Made by a program: the position numbers and the translations under genes
Shown: positions 1-7,583 of the stretch, piece after piece
Position numbering within the stretch: position 1 is the stretch's first letter
Layout of the letters: every line of letters begins with the position of its first letter
Origin: Chromatiaceae bacterium
GTDB lineage: Bacteria; Pseudomonadota; Gammaproteobacteria; Chromatiales; Chromatiaceae
Length of the DNA stretch: 7,860 nucleotides
Assembly (NCBI GenBank): GCA_012962365.1
Contig: DTXR01000628.1
Span: 1 to 7,860, forward strand
Direction: 5' to 3'
Notes under the pieces: model-generated
The model's input: only the letters and a program-made list of their open reading frames with translations
Told to the model about the DNA's origin: nothing
Database searches by the model: none

Positions 1-1
1 C

Positions 2-1432
2 CTCGTGCTAGCTATCGCGTCCCTGATGCTGAGCTTTTTCGATCTCGGCTCCACACAGGTCGAGTATGCCTTCGCCATGCTGGTAGACAGCATCGTGATC
101 GGCACACTGCTTTACACATCCGGTGGAACACAATCCGGGCTGGGCATTTTGCTGGGCGTTTCCATTGCTTTCGGCGCCCAGGGCATGCCCACGCGCATCG
201 CTATGTTTTCCGCCGCTGTGGCTACCGCGGCCATTTTCCTGGAAGCCTATCTCGAATCTGTTTTCCTGCAGCAACACTTTAATAACCTGACAGTCTTGAC
301 CCTGCTGGGGATTTCCTATTTCGCCCTTGCGTTCCTTTCCCACGAACTGGCTGCCCGCACCCAACTCAGCGAAAAGCTGGTAAAGCAGCAGGGAAAAGAT
401 ATCGCCGACCTGACAGAACTGAATGACCAGGTCATTCACCACATGCAAACCGGCGTGATCGTGTTGGACGAAAATACCCGCATCCGCATGCTGAACGACG
501 CAGCCTGGCAGTTTCTTGGCCGCCCTATCAGCACGGTGGGATACACTCTGGGACAGATCAGCGAAGACCTGGCGCTGTCACTGAGCCGCTGGCAACATCA
601 GCCATCTTCCCGACAGCATCATTTGCATACCCACAAGGAAGGAAACGATCTGCTAGTCAAGTTCCAGTACGTCGGCGAAAGCAAGCGTACGGGCACGCTG
701 ATTTTTCTCGATGATGCATCCCGTGCTGCCGAGGCAGCTCAGCAGCTCAAACTCGCCTCCCTGGGAAAACTGGTTGCCAGTATCGCCCATGAAATCCGCA
801 ATCCGCTGGGTGCCATCGGCCATGCCAACCAACTGCTACAGGAATCGGAACATCTTCGGGGAACAGATAAGCGCATGGTCGAAATCATCAACAGGAACAC
901 CTCCCGCCTCAATGAGGTGGTGGAGAACATCCTCTCCCTCTCCAAACAACGCCCTGTCGACTCAGAAAAGATCCGCCTCGATGTGTGGCTTGGCAAACTG
1001 TGCAAAGAGATGAGCAACAACTATCAATTGCAGCCCGAGCAGATGGTCAGCTATGTATCACCACCGGACACCAACCTCGTATTTGACCCGCAACAGGTAT
1101 TCCAGATCATCAATGCCCTGATGGAAAATGCCATCAAGCATCAGGCCCACAAAGGTGGCGAGCTGGTCATTTCCTTAACCGGCGGCATGGATCCCGGTAC
1201 CCGGGAGGGCTATATCGAGGTTATCGACAATGGCACCCCCATCCCCACCGACATCGTGGATAAATTGTTCGACCCGTTTTTTACCACCAGCAACATGGGC
1301 ACGGGATTGGGGCTGTATATCGTCAAAGAACTTTGTGACGCCAATAACATTCGTATCAGTTACTTGCCAATATCGAGTGGCGGCAACTGTTTCAAGTTAA
1401 AATTTGCTGCAACAAGTATAGACACACAATAA
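2..1432 (+). CDS. pilS: Sensor histidine kinase PilS, 5'-truncated by window edge
   Basis: Membrane sensor kinase that phosphorylates PilR to control type IV pilin transcription. The reading frame is already open at base 2, so the gene begins outside the window; the GTG at 5 is probably internal. Counting from that GTG (475 codons), residues 1-115 hold about five hydrophobic segments, where PilS normally has six, so roughly one helix and the N-terminus are missing. A PAS-like segment follows at about 140-240 (VIVLDENTRI). The dimerisation/phosphoacceptor box is SIAHEIRNPLG with His262. The ATPase domain shows the N box (ENAIKH, N374), G1 (DNG, 408-410), F box (DPFFTT, 423-428) and G2 (GTGLGL, 432-437), so the kinase looks catalytically complete. 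It ends 12 bp before pilR and is surely cotranscribed with it. The specific PilS assignment rests on architecture plus the partner; another NtrB-like kinase is the main alternative. Confidence 0.9.
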   Translation, partial: LVLAIASLMLSFFDLGSTQVEYAFAMLVDSIVIGTLLYTSGGTQSGLGILLGVSIAFGAQGMPTRIAMFSAAVATAAIFLEAYLESVFLQQHFNNLTVLTLLGISYFALAFLSHELAARTQLSEKLVKQQGKDIADLTELNDQVIHHMQTGVIVLDENTRIRMLNDAAWQFLGRPISTVGYTLGQISEDLALSLSRWQHQPSSRQHHLHTHKEGNDLLVKFQYVGESKRTGTLIFLDDASRAAEAAQQLKLASLGKLVASIAHEIRNPLGAIGHANQLLQESEHLRGTDKRMVEIINRNTSRLNEVVENILSLSKQRPVDSEKIRLDVWLGKLCKEMSNNYQLQPEQMVSYVSPPDTNLVFDPQQVFQIINALMENAIKHQAHKGGELVISLTGGMDPGTREGYIEVIDNGTPIPTDIVDKLFDPFFTTSNMGTGLGLYIVKELCDANNIRISYLPISSGGNCFKLKFAATSIDTQ

Positions 1433-1444
1433 AAGGACTTTCCC

Positions 1445-2818
1445 ATGAGCCAGCCAACCGCCCTGATCGTTGATGATGAACCCGATATTCGCGAGCTGTT
1501 GGAAATTACCCTGGCACGCATGAATATCGCCACCGTTGCGGCCGAAAATCTGGACCAAGCACGTACCGCATTGGCCTCCGACACATTTCACCTGTGCCTG
1601 GCCGATATGCGTCTCCCAGATGGTGACGGCATCGACCTGGTTCGGGAAATTCATGAGCTTTATCCAGGAACTCCTGTTGCCATGATCACGGCACACGGCA
1701 ACATGGAAACCGCTATCGAAGCGCTCAAGGCGGGCGCCTTTGATTTCGTATCCAAACCCGTCGATCTCCCCGTGCTGCGCAAGCTGGTGAGTACCGCACT
1801 GAAGTTGCACCAGACTGACAACAGTACAACCGGCACAACGCCATCAGACGAAGAAGCATGTCCCCTGCGGGGAAAATCATCCAGCATGGAGCAGGTACGG
1901 GCATTGATCACCAAACTGTCCCGCAGCCAGGCGCCCGTACACATTACCGGCGAATCCGGTACGGGAAAAGAACTGGCCGCTCGCCTCATTCACCAGCTTG
2001 GCCCCAGAAACGACAAGCCCTTCGTGGCCGTAAACTGCGGAGCAATTCCCCACGAACTGATGGAAAGCGAGCTTTTCGGACACAAAAAAGGCTCCTTCAC
2101 CGGCGCCACAGCAGACAAGAGCGGGTTGTTTCAGGAAGCGGAAGGCGGCACCCTGTTTCTCGACGAAGTGGCCGACCTGCCCCTATCCATGCAAGTAAAA
2201 CTACTGCGCGTCATTCAGGAAAAACTGGTGCGCCCAGTCGGTGCCACCCGGGAGGTACGCACGGATGTCCGTATCATCAGCGCCACTCACCAGAACCTGG
2301 CCAAACGGGTGCAGGACGGCGAGTTTCGCCAGGATCTCTACTATCGCCTGAACGTCATCGAACTGATCATGCCTTCCCTGCGCAAACGGCCGGAAGACAT
2401 TCCCGAGCTCATCGATCATCTGCTGAACACGATTGCCAGCAACTACCAGCAGCCTGCACCCAGGTTGCACGAGAAAGCCCTGGCGGCACTGAAGAACTAC
2501 AGTTTCCCCGGCAATGTCCGGGAGCTGGAAAATATTCTGGAACGGGCTTTCGCGTTGTATGAAAACGACATCATCACACTGGAAGACCTGGGTAACCTGA
2601 CGGAACCGGAAGGCTTGAGTACAGAATCCCACACACGCATCCCCGATGAAAACCTGGAAGACTATCTGACAAGAATCGAGCGGGGCATTCTGCTGCAGGC
2701 ATTGGAGGAATCCCGCTGGAACAAGACTTCTGCCGCCGGAAGACTCGGCATCAGTTTTCGCTCATTACGCTACAGATTGAGCAAGCTGGGCATAGACAAC
2801 AAGGATGAGGATGCCTGA
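1445..2818 (+). CDS. pilR: Sigma-54-dependent response regulator PilR
   Basis: NtrC-family activator, the cytoplasmic partner of PilS; in Pseudomonas it activates pilA through sigma-54 RNA polymerase. The 457 residues are close to the usual PilR length. The receiver domain (about 5-120) has acidic residues D10/D11, phosphoacceptor D54 (LADM), T82 and K104. The AAA+ domain (about 140-375) has Walker A GESGTGKE (169-176), the sigma-54 contact loop as GSFTGA (216-221), Walker B GGTLFLDE (234-241), an arginine-rich FRQDLYYRLNV segment and FPGNVRELEN (354-363). The linker NLEDYLTRIER (403-413) and C-terminal helix-turn-helix (about 424-446, FRSLRYRLSKLGI) closely resemble PilR, which favours it over other NtrC-type proteins. 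ATG start with AAGGA seven bases upstream. The fim/pil minor pilin genes that follow pilR in Pseudomonas are absent here; a convergent esterase gene follows instead. Confidence 0.93.
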   Translation: MSQPTALIVDDEPDIRELLEITLARMNIATVAAENLDQARTALASDTFHLCLADMRLPDGDGIDLVREIHELYPGTPVAMITAHGNMETAIEALKAGAFDFVSKPVDLPVLRKLVSTALKLHQTDNSTTGTTPSDEEACPLRGKSSSMEQVRALITKLSRSQAPVHITGESGTGKELAARLIHQLGPRNDKPFVAVNCGAIPHELMESELFGHKKGSFTGATADKSGLFQEAEGGTLFLDEVADLPLSMQVKLLRVIQEKLVRPVGATREVRTDVRIISATHQNLAKRVQDGEFRQDLYYRLNVIELIMPSLRKRPEDIPELIDHLLNTIASNYQQPAPRLHEKALAALKNYSFPGNVRELENILERAFALYENDIITLEDLGNLTEPEGLSTESHTRIPDENLEDYLTRIERGILLQALEESRWNKTSAAGRLGISFRSLRYRLSKLGIDNKDEDA

Positions 2819-2859
2819 CCCGGCATGGCGATGGGGCTGCATGGCATTCCCGAGCTCGA

Positions 2860-4890
2860 TCAGAAATCGATATTGATACCAACATTCAGGGCCTGATCTC
2901 CGCTGCCCCCTTCCCCCTGACGCAGCGCATAATCAATCCCCAGGCTCACGGATTTCGACACGCTGGCGCTGTATCCCAGATTCAGCGTCCAGAAATAGCC
3001 TGGCCCTTCGATATCGTACAGCTTGAAATGGCTGCCCTGGAGACTGTTCAAACCAGCCGTCACGCTGCGCCCATCATCCTGCAATTCGGCTTCGTAAGAT
3101 ACAGAGCCATGAAGATTACCGGCAGAACCCACCCGATAGTCGGCAAACAGTCCGGCCTCCAGCAACAGGGAATCGCGATCCTGAGAGCCAAAGCTCATTG
3201 CCGTGGAACGCACCCCCTTTTCACGATAACCGTCTACATCCACCGACTGATAGTTGATGCTGGCAAAAGGGCCGGCCTGGAAATCACCCCGATTGAACAC
3301 CGCCGCACCTGCCAGCGCTTTCAGTGCATAAACGTCCGCATCCGTATCGCCTCTTTCCAGCCGCACGGTATTTCCCAGGGAGATGACACGCTCGACATCC
3401 TCGATGCTGGAATTCAGTCCCACGCTGAAAATGGCGCTGGCAAAATAATTGCCATGACGGTAGTCCATGAAAGCGGACAGCAAGGCGCTGGTGGCATCAA
3501 AGCTGCCCATGTCACGCGCAAAATCCGCCTGACTGTGCGCGCCTTCCAGCGCGCCGCCAAACATCCAGTTCGGATCCATCCGCCAGGCAATGCCTACCAT
3601 GAGGCCGGCATCGTCCGTGCTGGCATCCCAGGCCTGACCGCTTTCGAGATCCTGACCACCCAAACCGCCATTGGCGAAGAAAGACCAGCCTTCACCGAAG
3701 CCCATGGCCAGCTGCACCTCTAGAGACTGCTGGGTACCCCGCACCTGCCCCAGTACGACCTCAGGCAGGTTTGCGATCAACGCAGGGGCGGTGATCACTG
3801 AAATGGCATAATCGCCAATCAGGCGATGTCCAGCGCTGGAGGGATGCACCGGATCGGCGTAAAAGAACAGCCCCGGCGCCCTGGGGTCGACCAGCGTATC
3901 CGGCGTACACTGCAGGCTCAGGGATGTCGTACAGGCCGTGCCCGTCACATTGACCAGGCCATAGCCCCCCGGCGCAGCCATCACCTCGTTGAAAAATGAA
4001 AAAATATCCAGACCGATGATATTGGCTTTGCTGGCATTCGCACCTGCAAGCAAAGCGGCATTGAAGGTTGTGGACAGGCCAGTACCCAGGACCAGGTTCT
4101 GCTGGTAATAGGGTGTGAGGGATCCAGCCGCCATACCCAGAGCCGTTTCCGCCGCAGCCAGCGCATTGGCGCGGACAGTGGCCATGTCCGCCCCTCCCAT
4201 GGCCAGTACGGTCGCCGCAGCAAGCAACGCATCACCCTGCGCCGGGTTGCCATCCCCCGCCCTGAACACCGCGTCGAGAAGCATGGCCGGGATCTCCCCG
4301 ATATTCGGCAAATTGGGCACCAGGATATACCTGGCCCCTGCATCCGCAAGACGCTCGGCCTCTCCCAGCAATTCATTGGCGCTGGTCACCACATTGCCCA
4401 CTGCCGCATCCGGCGGCAAACCTGCGCCAATCAGCCCCAGATTGAAGAACAGATCATTACCGCCCCCCCACAGGCTGTACAGCGCATTTCGGTCAGCCCG
4501 GTTACGCCCGTTCAGGTAGTAATTGACCTGCTCACGAATGGGAGCAGCTCCCTGGGGCGAGGGTGTCTGACCGATACCGAAAGGATTGCTTACCTGTGCG
4601 CCACCTTGCGCATAATCCGTACCACTGGCCGAAGTATTGCCCGGGTTATCCGGATTATTTGCCACGGCCCCGGTAGCAAAGAAATCCGCCAGGCGCTCGG
4701 CCCAGATCTTGCTTGGACTGGTAGTGAACTTCCCGTCCAGTTTCGCATCCGGGTTTCCCTTGAAGGCGCCGCTGTCAGAAAGACTGTCACCAAAAAAGTA
4801 GGTTTCGGAAAACTCCAGAGCCTGAATGCTCCCGGCACCCACTGCCAGCGATGCGGCAATCGCCAGCGTACTGATTCTGTTGTTTTTCAT
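2860..4890 (-). CDS. estA: GDSL-family esterase autotransporter (EstA-like)
   Basis: Predicted outer-membrane, surface-displayed lipase/esterase of the type V autotransporter class (676 aa; Pseudomonas EstA is about 650). A Sec signal peptide spans residues 1-24 (cleavage after SIQA). The passenger has the SGNH/GDSL blocks: GDSLSDSG with nucleophile S36, YAQGGA (93-98) with the oxyanion glycine, GGND (143-146), and DPVHPSSAGH with D346 and H349 completing the triad. An Ala-rich helical stretch lies at about 205-290, and a close cysteine pair (C320, C328) could form a disulfide. From about 400 to the end, alternating aromatic/polar strands ending in NVGINIDF, with a terminal Phe, form a typical 12-stranded autotransporter barrel and BAM signal. 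GGGGGA lies four bases before the ATG. Convergent with pilR (41-bp gap) and divergent from the next gene. The esterase class is firm; the substrate is unknown. Confidence 0.92.
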   Translation of the reverse strand: MKNNRISTLAIAASLAVGAGSIQALEFSETYFFGDSLSDSGAFKGNPDAKLDGKFTTSPSKIWAERLADFFATGAVANNPDNPGNTSASGTDYAQGGAQVSNPFGIGQTPSPQGAAPIREQVNYYLNGRNRADRNALYSLWGGGNDLFFNLGLIGAGLPPDAAVGNVVTSANELLGEAERLADAGARYILVPNLPNIGEIPAMLLDAVFRAGDGNPAQGDALLAAATVLAMGGADMATVRANALAAAETALGMAAGSLTPYYQQNLVLGTGLSTTFNAALLAGANASKANIIGLDIFSFFNEVMAAPGGYGLVNVTGTACTTSLSLQCTPDTLVDPRAPGLFFYADPVHPSSAGHRLIGDYAISVITAPALIANLPEVVLGQVRGTQQSLEVQLAMGFGEGWSFFANGGLGGQDLESGQAWDASTDDAGLMVGIAWRMDPNWMFGGALEGAHSQADFARDMGSFDATSALLSAFMDYRHGNYFASAIFSVGLNSSIEDVERVISLGNTVRLERGDTDADVYALKALAGAAVFNRGDFQAGPFASINYQSVDVDGYREKGVRSTAMSFGSQDRDSLLLEAGLFADYRVGSAGNLHGSVSYEAELQDDGRSVTAGLNSLQGSHFKLYDIEGPGYFWTLNLGYSASVSKSVSLGIDYALRQGEGGSGDQALNVGINIDF

Positions 4891-4989
4891 TTCATCCCCC
4901 TTTTTGGTTTATGCTTACCCACCTGATCAGAATATTCCGCAGCATCTGTCATCCGCAAACTCTAAGCCATTCCTGAGGGGGGAGCAACC
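4891..4989. promoter_or_regulatory. Divergent intergenic region between estA and the MBL hydrolase gene
   Basis: This gap must carry the start signals of both flanking genes. On the minus strand a weak sigma-70-like promoter for estA can be proposed: TTGCGG at 4953-4958 and TATTCT at 4929-4934, with an 18-bp spacer, giving a leader of about 30 nt. Two adjacent perfect palindromes, TGATCA (4924-4929) and GAATATTC (4930-4937), overlap this -10 and could be an operator, though both are short. For the plus-strand gene I see a very strong Shine-Dalgarno (GAGGGGGGAG, 4975-4984) but no convincing promoter. The region as such is certain; the individual sites are inference. Confidence 0.4.
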
Positions 4990-5976
4990 ATGGCCGTAAG
5001 CAGACTGGACTACCACACGACCGGAACCGATTGTTGGCGCCTCGACACGGGACTCAATCGTCCGCAGCACACCGCCTGTTACCTGCTGCACGATGCCGGC
5101 GAGCTGGCACTCATCGACACAGGTACCAGTAACAACATTCCTGCCCTGCTGGAGACGCTGCGGGCACTGGGTTTTTCCGCATCCCAGGTTCGCTGGATTT
5201 TACCCACCCATGTGCATCTGGATCACGCCGGAGGCGCCGGTGCCCTGCTGGCCCAATGCGACAATGCCACCCTCGCCACCCATCATCTTGGCCTACCCCA
5301 TATGATCGACCCGGATCGCCTGCAGCAAGGCGCCATGGCGGTATATGGCGAGGCCATGTTCAACAAGTCTTTCGGTAAGCTGGTTCCTGCGGCTGACGAT
5401 CGCTGCCTGGCCCTACACGACGGTGACCTGGTGGAGCTGGGCCGGCATGAATTACTGTTCATCGACACCCCGGGACATGCCAATCATCACGGCTGCTTTT
5501 TCCTGGAACCCAAGGCCAGCCTGTATACGGGCGATACCTTCGGCCTGAGATACGAGGCGCTGGATCATGATGGCAAACCCTGGCTCATGGCCACCACGAC
5601 CCCCGTGGCATTCGATCCCGAGCGCTGGATGCAATCCCTGGACACACTGATGGCCCTGAAGCCGAACCGGGCCTGCCTGACCCATTTTGGCCCCCTCGAC
5701 AATCCCATGACATGGCAGGCGCAATTGCGCCAATCCATACAGGATCACGTGGAGATTGCTCTTCAAGAGGAGAAATCGGGCGACAGGGAAGGCCGGAAAG
5801 AGCGCCTGGCGCAGGCGCTCATGAAGAAAATGCTTTCCCGCCTGGAAGAGCACAATCCCCAACAGGACAGGAAGCTGGCGGAAGCGCTGTTGCAGGATGA
5901 CATCCACCTCAACAGCCAAGGCCTGGAAATCTGGCTGATCAGGCGTGAAAAAAAACGCGCCGACAGCCCTGGCTGA
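4990..5976 (+). CDS. MBL-fold metallo-hydrolase, cytoplasmic, with helical C-terminal extension
   Basis: Metallo-beta-lactamase fold hydrolase of unknown substrate (328 aa). The complete binuclear metal site is visible: H74, H76, D78 and H79 in THVHLDHAGG, H163 in TPGHANHH, bridging D182 in YTGDTFG and H232 in THFGPLD. This pattern fits the glyoxalase II-like branch of the superfamily rather than true beta-lactamases. No signal peptide, so cytoplasmic. After the catalytic domain (about 1-240), residues 245-328 are highly charged and helical (QSIQDHVEIALQEEKSGD, then RKERLAQALMKKMLSRLEEH) and look like an accessory C-terminal domain; the run of eight A bases at 5948-5955 lies near its end. The ATG is supported by GAGGGGGGAG five bases upstream. 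It stands alone between divergent estA and a convergent operon, so context does not reveal its substrate. Confidence 0.88.
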   Translation: MAVSRLDYHTTGTDCWRLDTGLNRPQHTACYLLHDAGELALIDTGTSNNIPALLETLRALGFSASQVRWILPTHVHLDHAGGAGALLAQCDNATLATHHLGLPHMIDPDRLQQGAMAVYGEAMFNKSFGKLVPAADDRCLALHDGDLVELGRHELLFIDTPGHANHHGCFFLEPKASLYTGDTFGLRYEALDHDGKPWLMATTTPVAFDPERWMQSLDTLMALKPNRACLTHFGPLDNPMTWQAQLRQSIQDHVEIALQEEKSGDREGRKERLAQALMKKMLSRLEEHNPQQDRKLAEALLQDDIHLNSQGLEIWLIRREKKRADSPG

Positions 5977-6068
5977 CATTCTCTGTCATTGCTTTGTACT
6001 ACCACCTGCATCCTTGCACGCACGCTGTTTCCCTTCTGGCGCAAGGCATGCCGGACAATTTTATTTCA

Positions 6069-6572
6069 TCATCCTTTTTGCAGCCGTGCGAGAAACAGCG
6101 CCTGGCCATGCCGGTCTTCGAGACGGACATCATCAAAAAGAACAAGATTGGGATACCTGGATTTCACCCATGCGGCAAAGATGCCATCGGAATCCGGCTT
6201 CAGGAGAGCGCCTTTCTCATCGAACACTGGGGTGGTCGCCAGGCCACAACTGGGAGAGCGGGATTTGAAGATCAGGGCATCGAGTGTCTGCAGATACTGG
6301 GGCTGTTGCTCAACCCATTGCTGTAGAACCGTTGTTACATCCAGTTCCGGATTATCGACGCCGAGGATACGGACATTTTCACCTTCCAGTTGCACCAGGC
6401 GAACCGCCGGTCGCGGCGTTTCTAGGCCCGCCTCGCTCTCCGGACAAAAAGGCAGGATCTGCGCATAATGAGGCAGTACTTCACGGATCCAGGCATGGGG
6501 ACGGGAGGCGCCGTCATAACGCACAGGCTGCCCGAGCAGACAGGCGCTGACCCCCACCCGGGGCTTACTCAA
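6069..6572 (-). CDS. DUF523 protein, TudS-like [4Fe-4S] desulfidase candidate
   Basis: Small single-domain DUF523 protein (167 aa, normal length for the short form). Conserved blocks are VGVSACLLGQPVRYDG (C11), LPFCPESEAGLETPRP (C43, E45) and KSRSPSCG (C109). Three invariant cysteines in these positions hold the [4Fe-4S] cluster in TudS, the thiouracil/thio-UMP desulfidase in this family, so the same cofactor and a desulfidase activity are a reasonable inference; many DUF523 members remain uncharacterised. It is probably cytoplasmic. The start is TTG (6570-6572), overlapping the TGA stop of the upstream MBL gene as TTGA, with GGAGG about ten bases upstream; the next GTG, five codons on, sits too close to the SACLLG block. 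It is the second gene of a two-gene operon and is probably translated by coupling. The DUF523 call is firm; the reaction is inferred. Confidence 0.9.
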   Translation of the reverse strand: MSKPRVGVSACLLGQPVRYDGASRPHAWIREVLPHYAQILPFCPESEAGLETPRPAVRLVQLEGENVRILGVDNPELDVTTVLQQWVEQQPQYLQTLDALIFKSRSPSCGLATTPVFDEKGALLKPDSDGIFAAWVKSRYPNLVLFDDVRLEDRHGQALFLARLQKG

Positions 6573-7522
6573 AACTCCGCCGCCTCCACTTCCAGGTAGG
6601 CCAAGCTCACATGGCTGCCCACGAGGCTGTCAAAATCTGTCCAACCCTTCCAGCGCGCCAGGCGGGGAAGCAGCTTGGGCTTGATCTCGAAATCACTCAG
6701 ATCCTCCTCGAAGAATTCCTTCACGCCATCATAGACGGTTTGCAGATAATCCCGGTACTCTGTCGCCGCTTCCGGCCCGCCGGTAGGACCATGTCCGGGC
6801 ACAAAAACCTTGGCGCCTGTGGCCAGGGCGCGATTCAGGTTCCTGATATTCCCCTGAAAACTGCCATCGTTCAAACGCAGCATACGGCCATATCCGGCGT
6901 TATCACCAAGGAAAATCACTCCTTTAGCAGGTAGGTGGATCATGATGTCATTGTCGGTATGGGATTTGCCGTCATGCAGTACATGGAATTCCACCCCGCC
7001 AATGCGTATCAGACTACCCTCATCCACCGGGCTATTGGCAGACACGACGCGCGTACCCGCGGTCGCCCCTTTGGTCATGTCCATCATCACATCCAGCCAC
7101 TGGGCGCCGGCGCCTTTCTCCACCCGTTCCATCATCTTCGGATGTGCATAAATCCTCACCTTGGGAAAGGCTTCGAAGATCGCTTGATTGCCCAGCCAGT
7201 GGTCTCCATGCACATGGGTGTCGAACACCGCCACCACCGGCTTGTCTGTCACCTTGCGGATCTGGGACAACACCATCTCACCCACTTGCACACTACTGCC
7301 CGGATCGATGACAGCCACACCTTCTGCGGTGACCACGAAGGCGGGGTTGTTCATGAAGCCCTGGTTCTCAGGCGACGGCACGCCTTTCGGGCCATGAATC
7401 ACGAACACATCGTCGGCCACCCGCTTGGCTTGGTAGGCGGCCTCCAGAGGAGGCGCCTTGTCCGCCATGACGTTCTGGCTGAAAAAGCTCAGGACGACAA
7501 ACAGTGATAAAAAGATTCTCAT
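6569..7522 (-). CDS. Exported MBL-fold metallo-hydrolase
   Basis: Metallo-beta-lactamase fold protein (317 aa) predicted to be periplasmic. A Sec signal peptide covers residues 1-20 (hydrophobic LSLFVVLSFF, cleavage after VMA). The metal site is complete: H103, H105, D107 and H108 in DTHVHGDHWLGN, H188 in GKSHTDND, D207 in FLGDNAGYG and H244 in VPGHGPTGG. Asp at the position where class B1 beta-lactamases use Cys argues against a true carbapenemase. The MNNPAFVV...VIDPGSSVQVGEMVL region and HGDHWLGN resemble SoxH-like and quinoprotein-associated periplasmic hydrolases of proteobacteria; I cannot choose between them and no sox or PQQ gene is in view. GGAGGA (7531-7536) lies eight bases before the ATG. 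First gene of an operon with the DUF523 gene, which begins within its stop codon. The substrate is unknown. Confidence 0.88.
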   Translation of the reverse strand: MRIFLSLFVVLSFFSQNVMADKAPPLEAAYQAKRVADDVFVIHGPKGVPSPENQGFMNNPAFVVTAEGVAVIDPGSSVQVGEMVLSQIRKVTDKPVVAVFDTHVHGDHWLGNQAIFEAFPKVRIYAHPKMMERVEKGAGAQWLDVMMDMTKGATAGTRVVSANSPVDEGSLIRIGGVEFHVLHDGKSHTDNDIMIHLPAKGVIFLGDNAGYGRMLRLNDGSFQGNIRNLNRALATGAKVFVPGHGPTGGPEAATEYRDYLQTVYDGVKEFFEEDLSDFEIKPKLLPRLARWKGWTDFDSLVGSHVSLAYLEVEAAEF

Positions 7523-7552
7523 CGATGCTCTCCTCCAATTATTGTGAAAAGA

Positions 7553-7583
7553 AGTATATCACCGGCCTTGAAAACCATGTCCA
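7553..7583 (-). promoter_or_regulatory. Candidate extended -10 sigma-70 promoter of the MBL/DUF523 operon
   Basis: Read on the minus strand, TATACT (7553-7558) matches five of six -10 consensus bases and is preceded by TGA (7559-7561), an extended -10 element. A TGGACA box (7578-7583, five of six) lies 19 bp upstream, longer than ideal, but extended -10 promoters tolerate a weak -35. A start near 7546 would give a leader of about 24 nt containing the GGAGGA Shine-Dalgarno. Seen by eye only. It overlaps the beginning of the plus-strand pseudogene. Confidence 0.45.

Noticed and set aside
2104..2121. GSFTGA instead of GAFTGA in the sigma-54 contact loop of PilR
   Set aside because: Ser at this position is usual in PilR proteins, so it is not an anomaly.
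1858..2562. Second plus-strand frame inside pilR (234 codons)
   Set aside because: Its composition is Arg/Pro/His/Gly-rich, typical of an out-of-frame shadow, and it overlaps the conserved AAA+ domain of PilR.
2811..2826. ATGCC/GGCAT inverted repeat across the pilR stop codon as a terminator
   Set aside because: The stem is only five base pairs and no T-tract follows on either strand.
3028..3723. Long open frame on the plus strand opposite estA (231 codons)
   Set aside because: It lies antisense to a gene with clear catalytic and barrel motifs, has no Shine-Dalgarno and resembles no protein family; it is a codon-bias shadow.
5105..5110. TGGCAC, resembling a sigma-54 -24 element, of interest because PilR is present
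   Set aside because: It lies inside the MBL coding sequence and the required GC of the -12 element is missing at the right spacing.
5974..5988. TGACA/TGTCA hairpin at the stop of the cytoplasmic MBL gene as a terminator
   Set aside because: The stem is five base pairs, poor in GC and without a clear T-run; too weak to call.
5945..6268. Overlapping plus-strand frame reachable by slippage on the eight-A run at 5948-5955
   Set aside because: The main frame ends normally a few codons later. The alternative runs antisense into the DUF523 gene and shows no recognisable domain, so slippage has no apparent product.
6935..7507. Plus-strand frame opposite the exported MBL gene (190 codons)
   Set aside because: It is His-rich because it mirrors the codons of the MBL gene; no start signal and no family.
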